A stretch of 64,000 bases of DNA from Zhouia amylolytica (GTDB lineage: Bacteria > Bacteroidota > Bacteroidia > Flavobacteriales > Flavobacteriaceae), in the NCBI RefSeq assembly GCF_900116365.1, contig NZ_FPAG01000006.1:1-64000 (forward strand). Reading direction: 5' to 3'. Shown one piece after another: positions 1-7,438 of this stretch. The position numbers and the translations under genes are program-made. Numbering within the stretch: position 1 is the stretch's first letter; every line of letters begins with the position of its first letter. A model generated the notes under the pieces. The model saw only the letters and a program-made list of their open reading frames with translations. It ran no database searches and was not told the DNA's origin.

Positions 1-190
1 GAGAATGGAACTGACTTAAGATATATTCAGTTGCTATTAGAGCATAACAGCACCAAAACTACAGAAATTTACACTCCTATAGCCAGAAATAGTTTTATTA
101 AAATATAAAATCTGTTAGATTTGTAGGTGAACATATTAAATATAAATGCCATATGGGGTTTATGTAATTTTTGTAGGTAATTTAAGAAAT
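1..190 (+). repeat. Long direct repeat, copy 1, ending in block A
   Basis: The first roughly 140 bases are nearly identical to 5833-5972. The 3' part (about 110-190) is a diverged copy of block A, a module recurring at 2990, 5940, 9200, 12117 and 13842. Block A holds TAGATTTGTAGG followed by a palindrome whose best form is AAACACCATATGGTGTTT. It ends with TTGTAGG just before the next gene, so it looks like the 3' end of an attC-like spacer cut by the window edge. Confidence 0.75.
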
Positions 191-193
191 GAT

Positions 194-1039
194 ATGAATA
201 AATATTCTCCTTATTGGATTTTAAATCCTCTAAAAAATGACATAGACATTAAAAATCATGGAAATTGGAATTTTTATACATCTAAAGAAGTCATTGATGG
301 CATATCTCCAGTAAAAGACTTAGGAGCTAAGTTTTATCAAATGTCACATCATCATGTAAGCCTTTATGACCACTGTTTATGGATATTTAATAATTCAGAA
401 TTTGATAGTGAAAATAGAAATAAGCTTGCAAGGATTTTAAAATCTGTTGCAGAATCATTTTGTAATTCTCTACTCTCTCAAACGGGAATTATTGTAACAC
501 TTGAAAATGGGGATATAATTAAACAACCTGCAACTCCTATACATTACGAATCAATTGGTGGAGAGAATTTAACAAACAATAAACTTATAACAATCATAAA
601 CATTACTGAAAGTATTTACCGAAAAAACCTAATTGAATATTTAGCTATTTTCGAATATTTAAGAGAAATTAAAAAATCAAGTACTTTTATAAGCGAATTA
701 GCTTTATGGTCTTTCATTGAACAACATTGGATTGAAAACATTAATAGTAAAAATAGATTAGCCGAAAGTTTAAAAAAACTTAGCACAAAAGTATATGATA
801 GAAAAGAACCTGTTTATGTCTTGTTTAAAGACAACCTAAAAAAGCTTATAGAAAGTACAGGAGGAAAAAAGAGTAATTTATCAGATTTAAGGAATCTTTT
901 AGCACATGGGATATTTTACAAACAAAAAGACTCTTGGGATGACAACCAATGGAACCAATACTTTGAGGTTCATGAATTTCTGAATGAGATGGTTCTTTTG
1001 GGACTTGAAAAAGAAATAATTGAATTAAAAAACAAATAA
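194..1039 (+). CDS. HEPN-like domain protein of unknown function
   Basis: Hypothetical protein of 281 aa. The frame is open from an ATG at 146, but those first 16 codons lie in the upstream repeat, so ATG 194 (MNKYSPYW) is preferred. No signal peptide or membrane segment is seen. The C-terminal third is helical and carries RNLLAH at about residues 233-238, which fits the R-x4-6-H signature of HEPN RNases, preceded by an SDL helix as is common in that fold. HEPN proteins are often toxins or defence RNases; that role is inference here. No antitoxin partner is adjacent, because the next gene is a secreted hydrolase in its own unit. Confidence 0.6.
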   Translation: MNKYSPYWILNPLKNDIDIKNHGNWNFYTSKEVIDGISPVKDLGAKFYQMSHHHVSLYDHCLWIFNNSEFDSENRNKLARILKSVAESFCNSLLSQTGIIVTLENGDIIKQPATPIHYESIGGENLTNNKLITIINITESIYRKNLIEYLAIFEYLREIKKSSTFISELALWSFIEQHWIENINSKNRLAESLKKLSTKVYDRKEPVYVLFKDNLKKLIESTGGKKSNLSDLRNLLAHGIFYKQKDSWDDNQWNQYFEVHEFLNEMVLLGLEKEIIELKNK

Positions 1040-1045
1040 CAAAAC

Positions 1046-1185
1046 GCACTACAACACCTTATAAAAATAATGCTTAAGTTTAATCCTAAATCAAAAGGTT
1101 AGTGTGTATTTGGACACTTTTATTTTCCTATGGAAATTCTCGGACATACAACCCGCAATTTACCATACACAAAATCGTTGTAAGC
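1046..1185 (+). repeat. attC-like spacer 1
   Basis: It starts with GCACTACAAC seven bases after the preceding stop and ends with CGTTGTAAGC. The end cores are mutually complementary (CTACAAC with GTTGTAAG) but the inner arms match only loosely. A start codon follows 29 bases later. Confidence 0.45.
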
Positions 1186-1214
1186 TATACGACCAAAACT
1201 TTGAAGCGAACTAT

Positions 1215-2129
1215 ATGATAAAATTAACAAGCCGACTTTTATTACTCACCCTATTTGTAACAACAATTGGTTGCAATAAATCAGTTGAACAAAAAAAGGC
1301 GATACCTCCTCAAGATAAATCTGACTTGAATGTTTCTATAAAAACAGAAAATGTAACTTTCGAGAGTGAGGGAGTTAAATTGGCAGGTACAATTTATAGT
1401 CCTAATCATCCGCATTCAGCGGTTGTCATTGTTCACGGCTCTGACCAAGTACCTCGAATGACCAAATTCGCTGAATTGTTGGCTGAAAATGATATTTTGG
1501 TATTGACCTATGATAAACGCGGAGTTGGAGAATCTGGTGGAGTTTATGCTGGGCCTGAAGTAGGAACGAATAACATCAGTGTTGAAAATCTGAATCTATT
1601 GGCAAAAGATGCAAGTTCTGCTGTTAACTTAATACATAAAAAAGGAGGAAATTTACCTACTGGACTAATTGGGGCGAGTCAAGCCGGTTGGATAATTCCA
1701 ATTGTTGCAAGTGAAAATTCATTGGTCGATTTTATGGTGTTATTAAGTAGCCCAACAATAACTACTCTTGAACAATTAAGGTTTCAGTTTTATACAAACG
1801 GGAGAACAGATTTTTGGGATAATCATACCGAAAAAGACGCTCGCGAACATATCAAAAACGACCCCGACAAATATCAATTTGAAGCTACTGACCCAAAAGA
1901 GGTTTTGAAAACTCTTTCAATTCCTGGTCTTTGGGTTTTTGGAGAAAAAGATATTCAAATTCCTGTGAAAATGTGTATCGAGCATCTTAACAATTTGAAA
2001 TTAGAGAACAAACCATTTGAGTATGTTTTGTTTCCATCACTAGGTCATAATACCAATAAGAGCGAACCGATAAGCATTTCAGTTAATTGGATAAAACAAA
2101 AATCGTTGAATATTAAGAATAATAAATAG
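1215..2129 (+). CDS. Alpha/beta hydrolase lipoprotein
   Basis: Protein of 304 aa from ATG 1215. The frame is open upstream to 1104, but that part falls in the spacer, while ATG 1215 gives a clean lipoprotein signal peptide (basic start, hydrophobic run, lipobox TIGC with Cys20). The alpha/beta hydrolase fold is supported by VHGS (oxyanion region, about 73-76), the nucleophile elbow GASQAG with Ser155, the acid in FGEKD (about Asp246) and the base in LGHNT (about His278). It resembles dienelactone-hydrolase or acyl-peptidase-like esterases. The substrate cannot be told. It probably acts in the periplasm, anchored by its lipid. It is a single-gene unit in the array. Confidence 0.85.
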   Translation: MIKLTSRLLLLTLFVTTIGCNKSVEQKKAIPPQDKSDLNVSIKTENVTFESEGVKLAGTIYSPNHPHSAVVIVHGSDQVPRMTKFAELLAENDILVLTYDKRGVGESGGVYAGPEVGTNNISVENLNLLAKDASSAVNLIHKKGGNLPTGLIGASQAGWIIPIVASENSLVDFMVLLSSPTITTLEQLRFQFYTNGRTDFWDNHTEKDAREHIKNDPDKYQFEATDPKEVLKTLSIPGLWVFGEKDIQIPVKMCIEHLNNLKLENKPFEYVLFPSLGHNTNKSEPISISVNWIKQKSLNIKNNK

Positions 2130-2141
2130 AAATAAATCACT

Positions 2142-2276
2142 GCCTACCACACGGTGTATAAGTACTATCGGTTTAAGTGATAAAATAAAGTGTAAACATA
2201 AAACAACGGTCAGTGTTAATCTGAAAAGTTAGTGAATAGAAAGCCACGACTAATCATACACAGAACCGTTAGCACC
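2142..2276 (+). repeat. attC-like spacer 2
   Basis: It begins GCCTACCACACGGTGTATAA and ends CATACACAGAACCGTTAGCACC. The reverse complement of the end lines up with the beginning over about 25 bases (CTACCACACGGTGTATAA against CTAACGGTTCTGTGTATG), giving a long imperfect hairpin of about 135 bp. The next gene's ATG follows ten bases later in the context AATTTGAGAATG. Confidence 0.6.
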
Positions 2277-2285
2277 AATTTGAGA

Positions 2286-2732
2286 ATGACAAGAAATTAT
2301 TCAGCAGATAATGAGTTAAGGGAATTGGATAATTACTATCCCAAGTCTGACTTGAACCACGTTTATCAAAAGAACAGAGACCAAATAATTAATCTGCTAA
2401 ATACCATTGAAGCCGTCTGGAACACAAGTGAGTTGGATAATGAAAAATTTGAGATTCTATATGAAGGACTTCAAAATTCTTGGACTGCAATTTTTTACGA
2501 TATTATTGGAAAGGAAATTAACTTGATGACCGGAAAAATCAATGGAGTTGAAAAACTAATCTATAATGGTATTAAGGACAGTAAATGGCGAACAAGATTT
2601 AATACTGTCGTGATAATGAAAGGGTTCGAACAGAAGAAAATTAAGAATGAAATAATTGACTTAGGTTTAAGTGATAAAAGCAAAAAAGTAAGAGAAATGG
2701 CTTTAGATGTACAAAATCATTGGACTGATTGA
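2286..2732 (+). CDS. Hypothetical protein with HEAT-like C-terminus
   Basis: Protein of 148 aa. The frame is open from 2232, but ATG 2286 sits right after the GTTAGCACC core, as for other units of the array, and is preferred. It is soluble, charged and has no signal peptide. The C-terminal half (WRTRFNTVVIMKGF ... LGLSDKSKKVREMALD) looks like one or two HEAT repeats. Small HEAT-type proteins in such arrays are sometimes immunity or adaptor proteins, but nothing here shows that. Function unknown. Confidence 0.65.
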   Translation: MTRNYSADNELRELDNYYPKSDLNHVYQKNRDQIINLLNTIEAVWNTSELDNEKFEILYEGLQNSWTAIFYDIIGKEINLMTGKINGVEKLIYNGIKDSKWRTRFNTVVIMKGFEQKKIKNEIIDLGLSDKSKKVREMALDVQNHWTD

Positions 2733-2741
2733 AAAACTGAT

Positions 2742-3071
2742 CCCAACATTGTAAAACGCAATTTGATTACGCGCAGTTGGCTGTGCTCGTGTTGGCGGAT
2801 TCGACTACTATTCGATTGTGATCGGGATAAACCAAGCGGGTGGTGTATACGGCGGTTCAAAAAGAATATTAACCATTGCAGTACAATAGCATACTAAGAT
2901 ACCCTCTTTTCTGGAGCCTGGATTGCGTTATCATAGTTTGTAGCAGAGGACTATAAGCTACCGCCTATACTCCCATGTAGCAAGAAACAGTTTTGTTGAA
3001 AAAATCTGTTAGATTTGTAGTAAACATATTGAAAATAAACACTATATGGTGTTTGTGCATTTGTTGTAGGC
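2742..3071 (+). repeat. attC-like spacer 3 (blocks B and A)
   Basis: This 375-base gap between genes (2733-3107) contains no convincing gene. It starts with CCCAACATTG, continues through block B (GCTCGTG, GGATTCGACT, AAGCGGGTGGTG, TCTTTTCTGGAGCCTGG) and block A (CTGTTAGATTTGTAG, AAACACTATATGGTGTTT), and ends GTTGTAGGCAAG. The same composite recurs at 8957, 11876 and 13561. Confidence 0.6.
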
Positions 3072-3107
3072 AAGTGATTAACAAAATAATTTAGAAAAAA
3101 TAAAGAG

Positions 3108-4649
3108 ATGAAAACAAACATTAAATTATTTGTGCTGGCACTTATGTTTGTTATTCTGGGTATATCCTGCCAGAATCAATCAAAACAAGAGTATGACTTG
3201 GTAATCCTTAATGGCCGTGTTATGGACCCGGAAACCAATTTCGATGCTGTTCGTAATGTGGGTATCGAGGATGGAAAAATCGCCGTCATTACAGAAAAGG
3301 AAATTAAAGGGAAAGAATCCATTGATGCCACAGGTTTAGTTGTCGCTCCGGGATTTATAGAACCACACGCCCACGGGCAGGACTTTTTCGCCTTTAAACT
3401 TTACTTGCGCGATGGTATCACCACGGCGTTGGAACTGGAGCTTGGTGCCTTCCCTGTAGAGGATTTTTATCAATATTTTGAAGGCAGGGCTCAACTCAAT
3501 TATGGTGCAACTGTTGGTCATGGTTTTGCCCGCATGGCTGTGCTGGATAAGGTTAATCCCAAGGGTAGGGCCATGTATACAGGAGCGCTGGAGGAAACCA
3601 TGAAGGATGGTTCACACTGGCAGACCAAGACCTACGATCCGGCAGATCTGCCCGCCCTAGAAGAGGCGATCGAGAATGGATTGAAACAGGGAGGTCTGGG
3701 AATTGGGTTCGCGGTAGGTTATTACAGTTCAGCGGGCGGGCCGGAAATCATGGCTCTCGCCAAATTGGCAAAAAAATATAACGCTTTCATTACGACGCAC
3801 GTTCGCTTTCTCTCACAGTTACCTCCCAGTGGATATCTAGGAATTGAAGAAATGTTAACAGCTGCAAAGATGAACGACGTTCCGCTGTTAGTGCACCATG
3901 TACCGAGTAACTGCCTCGGTTTAACACCGTTATGTCTGGATGTAATCGACGAGGCTCGGAGACAAGGAATGAATGTGGTTGCTGAATTTTACCCCTATAC
4001 TTTTGCCAATTCTTACGCCGGTGCCGATTACCTTGCACCTGGCTACGAGCAGCGGATCGGAATGGACCCCTCCGATATTGTCGTCACCGAGACAGGTCAA
4101 CGTCAAACGGCTGAATCGTTTGCCAAGCTTCGCAAGGAAGCACCCTCAACGGGTGTTCTCATTTACACACAAAAAGATAAAGATATGATGGAGGCACTAA
4201 AGCGCCCCGGTGTTTTTTTGGGAAACGATGCCATTCCTTTCATCATGCCTGATGGTAAAGAACCAACCTGGAATACACCATATGGAGTTGGTAAGGGTCA
4301 CCCTCGTGGTGCGGGTGCACACGCAAAGCTGTTGCGAATAGTACGTGAAGAAAATCCTATCTCTTTGATGGAAGCTATTGCCAAGATGTCGTACCTGCAA
4401 GCCAAGTGGTTGGAATCTACGGTACCTCAATTCAAAACCCGTGGACGAGTTCAAGAAGAAGCAACAGCGGATATCACCATCTTCGATCCAAAAACGGTAC
4501 AAGACAATGCCACTGCGGAAGAGGGCAAGAACACGCTGCCATCTACAGGCATTCCCTATGTCATCGTTAATGGTAATATTGTGGTCAAGGACTCCAAAGT
4601 TCTCAAAGACGTTTATCCCGGGCAGGCCATTCGTAATCCGGTGAGGTAA
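3108..4649 (+). CDS. D-aminoacylase-type amidohydrolase lipoprotein
   Basis: Protein of 513 aa. It has a lipoprotein signal peptide (LGISC, Cys21), then a composite-domain amidohydrolase: small beta domain (DLVILNGRVMDPETNFDAV), the metal-binding PGFIEPHAHG with His87 and His89, and later LLVHHVPSN and FLGNDAIPF segments expected to supply further metal ligands. It ends with the beta-sandwich strand (ADITIFDP). This matches the N-acyl-D-amino-acid deacylase / D-glutamate deacylase group of metal-dependent hydrolases; exact substrate unknown. The gene is visibly richer in G+C than its neighbours, suggesting a separate origin. It is the sole gene between two spacers. Confidence 0.85.
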   Translation: MKTNIKLFVLALMFVILGISCQNQSKQEYDLVILNGRVMDPETNFDAVRNVGIEDGKIAVITEKEIKGKESIDATGLVVAPGFIEPHAHGQDFFAFKLYLRDGITTALELELGAFPVEDFYQYFEGRAQLNYGATVGHGFARMAVLDKVNPKGRAMYTGALEETMKDGSHWQTKTYDPADLPALEEAIENGLKQGGLGIGFAVGYYSSAGGPEIMALAKLAKKYNAFITTHVRFLSQLPPSGYLGIEEMLTAAKMNDVPLLVHHVPSNCLGLTPLCLDVIDEARRQGMNVVAEFYPYTFANSYAGADYLAPGYEQRIGMDPSDIVVTETGQRQTAESFAKLRKEAPSTGVLIYTQKDKDMMEALKRPGVFLGNDAIPFIMPDGKEPTWNTPYGVGKGHPRGAGAHAKLLRIVREENPISLMEAIAKMSYLQAKWLESTVPQFKTRGRVQEEATADITIFDPKTVQDNATAEEGKNTLPSTGIPYVIVNGNIVVKDSKVLKDVYPGQAIRNPVR

Positions 4650-4796
4650 AGGGAAGATAAGATAAGAGACTGTTGATGTAGAAGGTTGGGTCAAGACTTT
4701 TGCCATTTCTGTAGTTGAATAAGATGTAGGCCATGCAGCAGACTGGGTAAAAGATAATTATTGAATTGTTAACAGATGAAATACAAGCAAACACCT
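4650..4796. other. Non-coding stretch before spacer 4
   Basis: About 150 bases after the amidohydrolase stop. A minus-strand reading frame runs through it but overlaps the amidohydrolase C-terminus and shows no family motif I trust. I see no clear function. Confidence 0.4.
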
Positions 4797-4932
4797 GCAT
4801 ACCACATACGGTATATTTCAGGCGGTAGGGATGTGCAACTTGAAAGGTTTGCAATACCTATTAAGGTTCGTAACGGTAGAAAGGTAAGTAGTTTCTAATA
4901 CCGCCCGCAATATACCGTCACCGTTGTAGCAC
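4797..4932 (+). repeat. attC-like spacer 4
   Basis: It begins GCATACCACATACGGTATA and ends AATATACCGTCACCGTTGTAGCAC. The arms ACGGTATATTTCAGGCGGTA and TACCGCCCGCAATATACCGT are inverted repeats of about 20 bases with few mismatches. This is one of the clearest hairpin pairs in the array. The ATG of the next gene is seven bases downstream. Confidence 0.65.
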
Positions 4933-4938
4933 ATTAAA

Positions 4939-5559
4939 ATGAACCGAAATATGAAAATATCGACAGGACTAATTTCATTGGGACTTTTAGCGACTTTGAT
5001 TTACAAGTTGACAGAAGTTCCGGGCGGAATGATTTTATCAGGACTATTTCTTGGTGGAATGTTAATCGCCTTGATTTTGGTTGGCGGATTTATCTTGAGT
5101 TGGCTGACAAAATTGATTTTAAAGCAACTTCCGTTTTGGACCGTTTATTTCACAATTACAACGATAGCATTTGCCGTTTTCCATTACCAACTCTATTCCC
5201 CGACTTTGAAAATTGTCGTACCTGAGAATTATACGGGACAAGTCAGTCTCATAAAATCGAATGTGACCGAAAACATTTTGACCTTAGATTCAAATGGAAT
5301 CGGATACTTGAACGAATGGACATTCAAACACACTTATTCAAAACCAATCGTGGTAGACGTGAATGGTAAGAATTTGGAAGAGCAATTGGTAGGGTTCAAT
5401 AATTCGTCATTTTTCGGATTAGGAAGTTCTACAACCTCAGAAAATCAAATTGAAATTAAATCAAAGTCATTCGAAATAGTCCCTGAAGACAAGACCAACG
5501 AAAAACAGTATTACCGCACGAATCTTTCAGAACTCGTGGACAAAGAAAAAATAAAATAA
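4939..5559 (+). CDS. Hypothetical membrane protein
   Basis: Protein of 206 aa that I do not recognise. Three hydrophobic segments occupy roughly residues 7-26, 31-60 and 65-86 (the last holding FWTVYFTITTIAFAVFHY), followed by a soluble domain of about 115 residues rich in beta-type sequence (LKIVVPENYTGQVSLI). The soluble part ends in a charged tail (LVDKEKIK). The topology suggests an inner-membrane anchor with an exported or cytoplasmic domain. No paired gene is present and function is unknown. Confidence 0.7.
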   Translation: MNRNMKISTGLISLGLLATLIYKLTEVPGGMILSGLFLGGMLIALILVGGFILSWLTKLILKQLPFWTVYFTITTIAFAVFHYQLYSPTLKIVVPENYTGQVSLIKSNVTENILTLDSNGIGYLNEWTFKHTYSKPIVVDVNGKNLEEQLVGFNNSSFFGLGSSTTSENQIEIKSKSFEIVPEDKTNEKQYYRTNLSELVDKEKIK

Positions 5560-5669
5560 AAACGTGCTACAACAAATGTAGTCGTTGCACAAATGATTAA
5601 TTGCATAAATACAATATCTAAACAAGCTCTTAAAAGGGCTTTTATTTTACGCTTTAGTTTCGTTGCAAA

Positions 5670-5831
5670 CTAAAATAAAGGCTTATAAAGAAGTGAAATA
5701 TATCGTAGGAGTACTTTTAGCACAAAACAGACGCCTTGCATACTTGCTGCTCCACTTTTTGTATGTTTTTCTATAAATTTCAGGTACTTCTTCAAATTGT
5801 AGGCAATGGCCGAGAGCTGTATATATTTACT
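5670..5831 (-). pseudogene. C-terminal relic of an IS1182-type transposase
   Basis: The minus strand reads 53 codons to a TAG at 5670-5672, including IQLSAIAYNLKKYLKF, the well-known conserved C-terminal stretch of IS1182-family (DDE) transposases. Reading further upstream meets a stop within about 10 codons, and no catalytic DDE region is present. It is a dead fragment. It shows that insertion sequences have visited the array. Confidence 0.75.
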
Positions 5832-5832
5832 G

Positions 5833-5972
5833 GAGAATGGAACTGACTTAAGATATATTCAGTTGCTATTAGAGCATAACAGCACCAAAACTACAGAAAT
5901 TTACACTCCTATAGCCAGAAATAGTTTAATTAAAATAAAAAATCTGTTAGATTTGTAGGTGAACATATTAAA
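5833..5972 (+). repeat. Long direct repeat, copy 2
   Basis: Nearly identical to 1-140, with only a few differences near the AT-rich 3' end. Here it directly abuts the transposase relic, so the sequence just outside the window may hold a second relic. Confidence 0.85.
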
Positions 5973-6019
5973 AATGAACACCATATGGTGTTTATACAAT
6001 TGTTAGCTAACATTTGAAA

Positions 6020-6757
6020 ATGAACAAACTGACCACAATTTTACTTCTTATTTTGATACTGGTTAGTTGTCAAAAAAACATTGAACGGATTGACACTGCA
6101 AATGAATTACGAGGAAATACATTCAATATGTCTTCAATTGGAGAAAAGGACACGATTACTATTGAATTCAAAGACTCTACATTTACTGTTTTTGAGTATG
6201 ATGATAGAAGTTTACCTTGGCGAATTGCATCTTTTGAGAATAACAATATATTAGTTTTTGACAGTCGAGTAATTGCAATTGAGCAAATTGATAAGAACAC
6301 TCTAAAAGGACTTTTAATATCCGAAAAGGACTATGAAATCATTCTTGAGAAAAGACAACTTCAATGGAATAAAGAGTTGCTAAATGGAATTTGGATTGAG
6401 GAAAAAAATTATGATTTGTTCTTTAATGACAGTATAGTAAAGCCACCATTACCACCTGCACCACCAGGAATAACCGAAAGTGATTTTCAATACCCACCTT
6501 TTTATGAAATTAAAGGCGATACTATTTCTGCATCATATTTTTATCAAGTTTCCAAATCTGGAATTGACATCAGTAATACAACAGAATTCTTAACCCTGGA
6601 ATTACAAAGTGATTTGGATAAGGTTGAGAAACTATGGAAAATAAAAAAGCTGACCGACAGCATAATGATTATCGACAGAACTATAGAAAAAGAAAATAAA
6701 AAGTTTAGTATCTTAACGACAACTGAAGAAAATATAAAACTGATTAAAAAACGTTAG
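6020..6757 (+). CDS. Hypothetical lipoprotein
   Basis: Protein of 245 aa from ATG 6020, which sits in the context ATTTGAAAATG right after GTTAGCTAAC. The start is a lipoprotein signal peptide (MNKLTTILLLILILVSCQ, Cys16-17). The rest alternates beta-type and charged segments with a proline cluster (PPLPPAPPG) in the middle. This pattern is seen in many secreted Bacteroidota proteins with lipocalin-like or beta-sandwich folds. I recognise no family. The stop codon TAG overlaps the first base of the next spacer core (GCTAACACC). Confidence 0.7.
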   Translation: MNKLTTILLLILILVSCQKNIERIDTANELRGNTFNMSSIGEKDTITIEFKDSTFTVFEYDDRSLPWRIASFENNNILVFDSRVIAIEQIDKNTLKGLLISEKDYEIILEKRQLQWNKELLNGIWIEEKNYDLFFNDSIVKPPLPPAPPGITESDFQYPPFYEIKGDTISASYFYQVSKSGIDISNTTEFLTLELQSDLDKVEKLWKIKKLTDSIMIIDRTIEKENKKFSILTTTEENIKLIKKR

Positions 6758-6940
6758 CTAACACCGGCTATAGTTCATTGCTTCTGACCTTCCTCTCGGA
6801 AAGTCCTCGCAAATTTGCTATCTTCGATTTACGGCGGAAAATCCTCGCGGATTTTATTCATGATATATTGATTGTTTAATTAGGTATTCATTAATCCTTT
6901 GGATTTCACGTACCGAAACCATAGCCAAACCGTTGTGTGT
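6757..6940 (+). repeat. attC-like spacer 6 (block C)
   Basis: It starts GCTAACACCGGCTATAG, overlapping the previous stop codon, and ends CATAGCCAAACCGTTGTGTG. The ends are complementary (AACACCGGCTATAG with CATAGCCAAACCGTT). The interior carries block C: GGCGGAAAATCCTCGCGG, TTTATTCATGAT, TTAATTAGGTATTC. Close relatives are at 15376 and 19515. Confidence 0.6.
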
Positions 6941-6994
6941 CATACCCGAAGAACGTAAATTGAATTTAAAACGGACAAAAAAACTGAAAAACAA

Positions 6995-7282
6995 ATGTTT
7001 ATTATAAATCTGACTTATAAAACGGAACTTGAAAAAATTGACCAATTTCTGATTGAACATATTGAATTTCTAAATGAACAATATGAATTAGGACATTTTC
7101 TCGCCTCAGGACGAAAAATTCCAAGAACAGGAGGAATAATTCTGTCTAATGTTAAATTACAATCAGAATTGGAAAAAATTATTGAAAAAGACCCTTTCAA
7201 GAAAAATGAATTAGCGAATTACGAGTTGACTGAATTCGTGCCGACTAAAACTTGTGAAGAACTGAATTTCTTGATGAAATAA
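6995..7282 (+). CDS. YciI-like protein
   Basis: Protein of 95 aa. The segments LIEHIEFLNEQYELGHFLASG and PRTGGIIL, together with the size and the ferredoxin-like alternation, fit the YCII-related (YciI) family, whose members are small dimeric alpha+beta proteins often linked to degradation enzymes. The conserved His of that family may correspond to His17. Biochemical role is not known. It is a single-gene unit 55 bases after the preceding core, a longer leader than for most units. Confidence 0.75.
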   Translation: MFIINLTYKTELEKIDQFLIEHIEFLNEQYELGHFLASGRKIPRTGGIILSNVKLQSELEKIIEKDPFKKNELANYELTEFVPTKTCEELNFLMK

Positions 7283-7288
7283 AAAAGT

Positions 7289-7423
7289 ACGAACACAATA
7301 ATGGCTATAAGAAATTGCTTGTTCTCGCCTACTTCTGAAAATCTTCCGGGATTTTCAGCTTGGTGTGTACTTGTAAAGTTAAGTGCTAAACCACGCAACG
7401 CCTCTTATACAAACACGTTACCT
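7289..7423 (+). repeat. attC-like spacer 7
   Basis: It begins ACGAACACAATAATGGCTATAAG and ends GCCTCTTATACAAACACGTTACC. ATAAGAAATTGC near the start is complementary to GCAACGCCTCTTAT near the end. The start codon of the next gene follows 16 bases later. Confidence 0.5.
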
Positions 7424-7438
7424 TTCATAACCATAACC

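Larger units (their letters stand above)
5564..6010 (+). repeat. attC-like spacer 5, carrying a transposase relic and block A
   Basis: It starts GTGCTACAACAAATG just after the preceding stop and ends TTGTTAGCTAAC. Between these cores lie an IS1182-type transposase remnant (5670-5831), a second copy of the repeat found at the window start (5833-5972) and block A with GAACACCATATGGTGTTT at 5976-5993. The spacer is about 447 bp, the longest in the array, apparently enlarged by the insertion. Confidence 0.55.

Noticed and set aside
4603-4854. 83-codon minus-strand frame that might be a transposase relic
   Set aside because: The similarity to transposase C-termini is too weak, and most of the frame overlaps a real gene or spacer.
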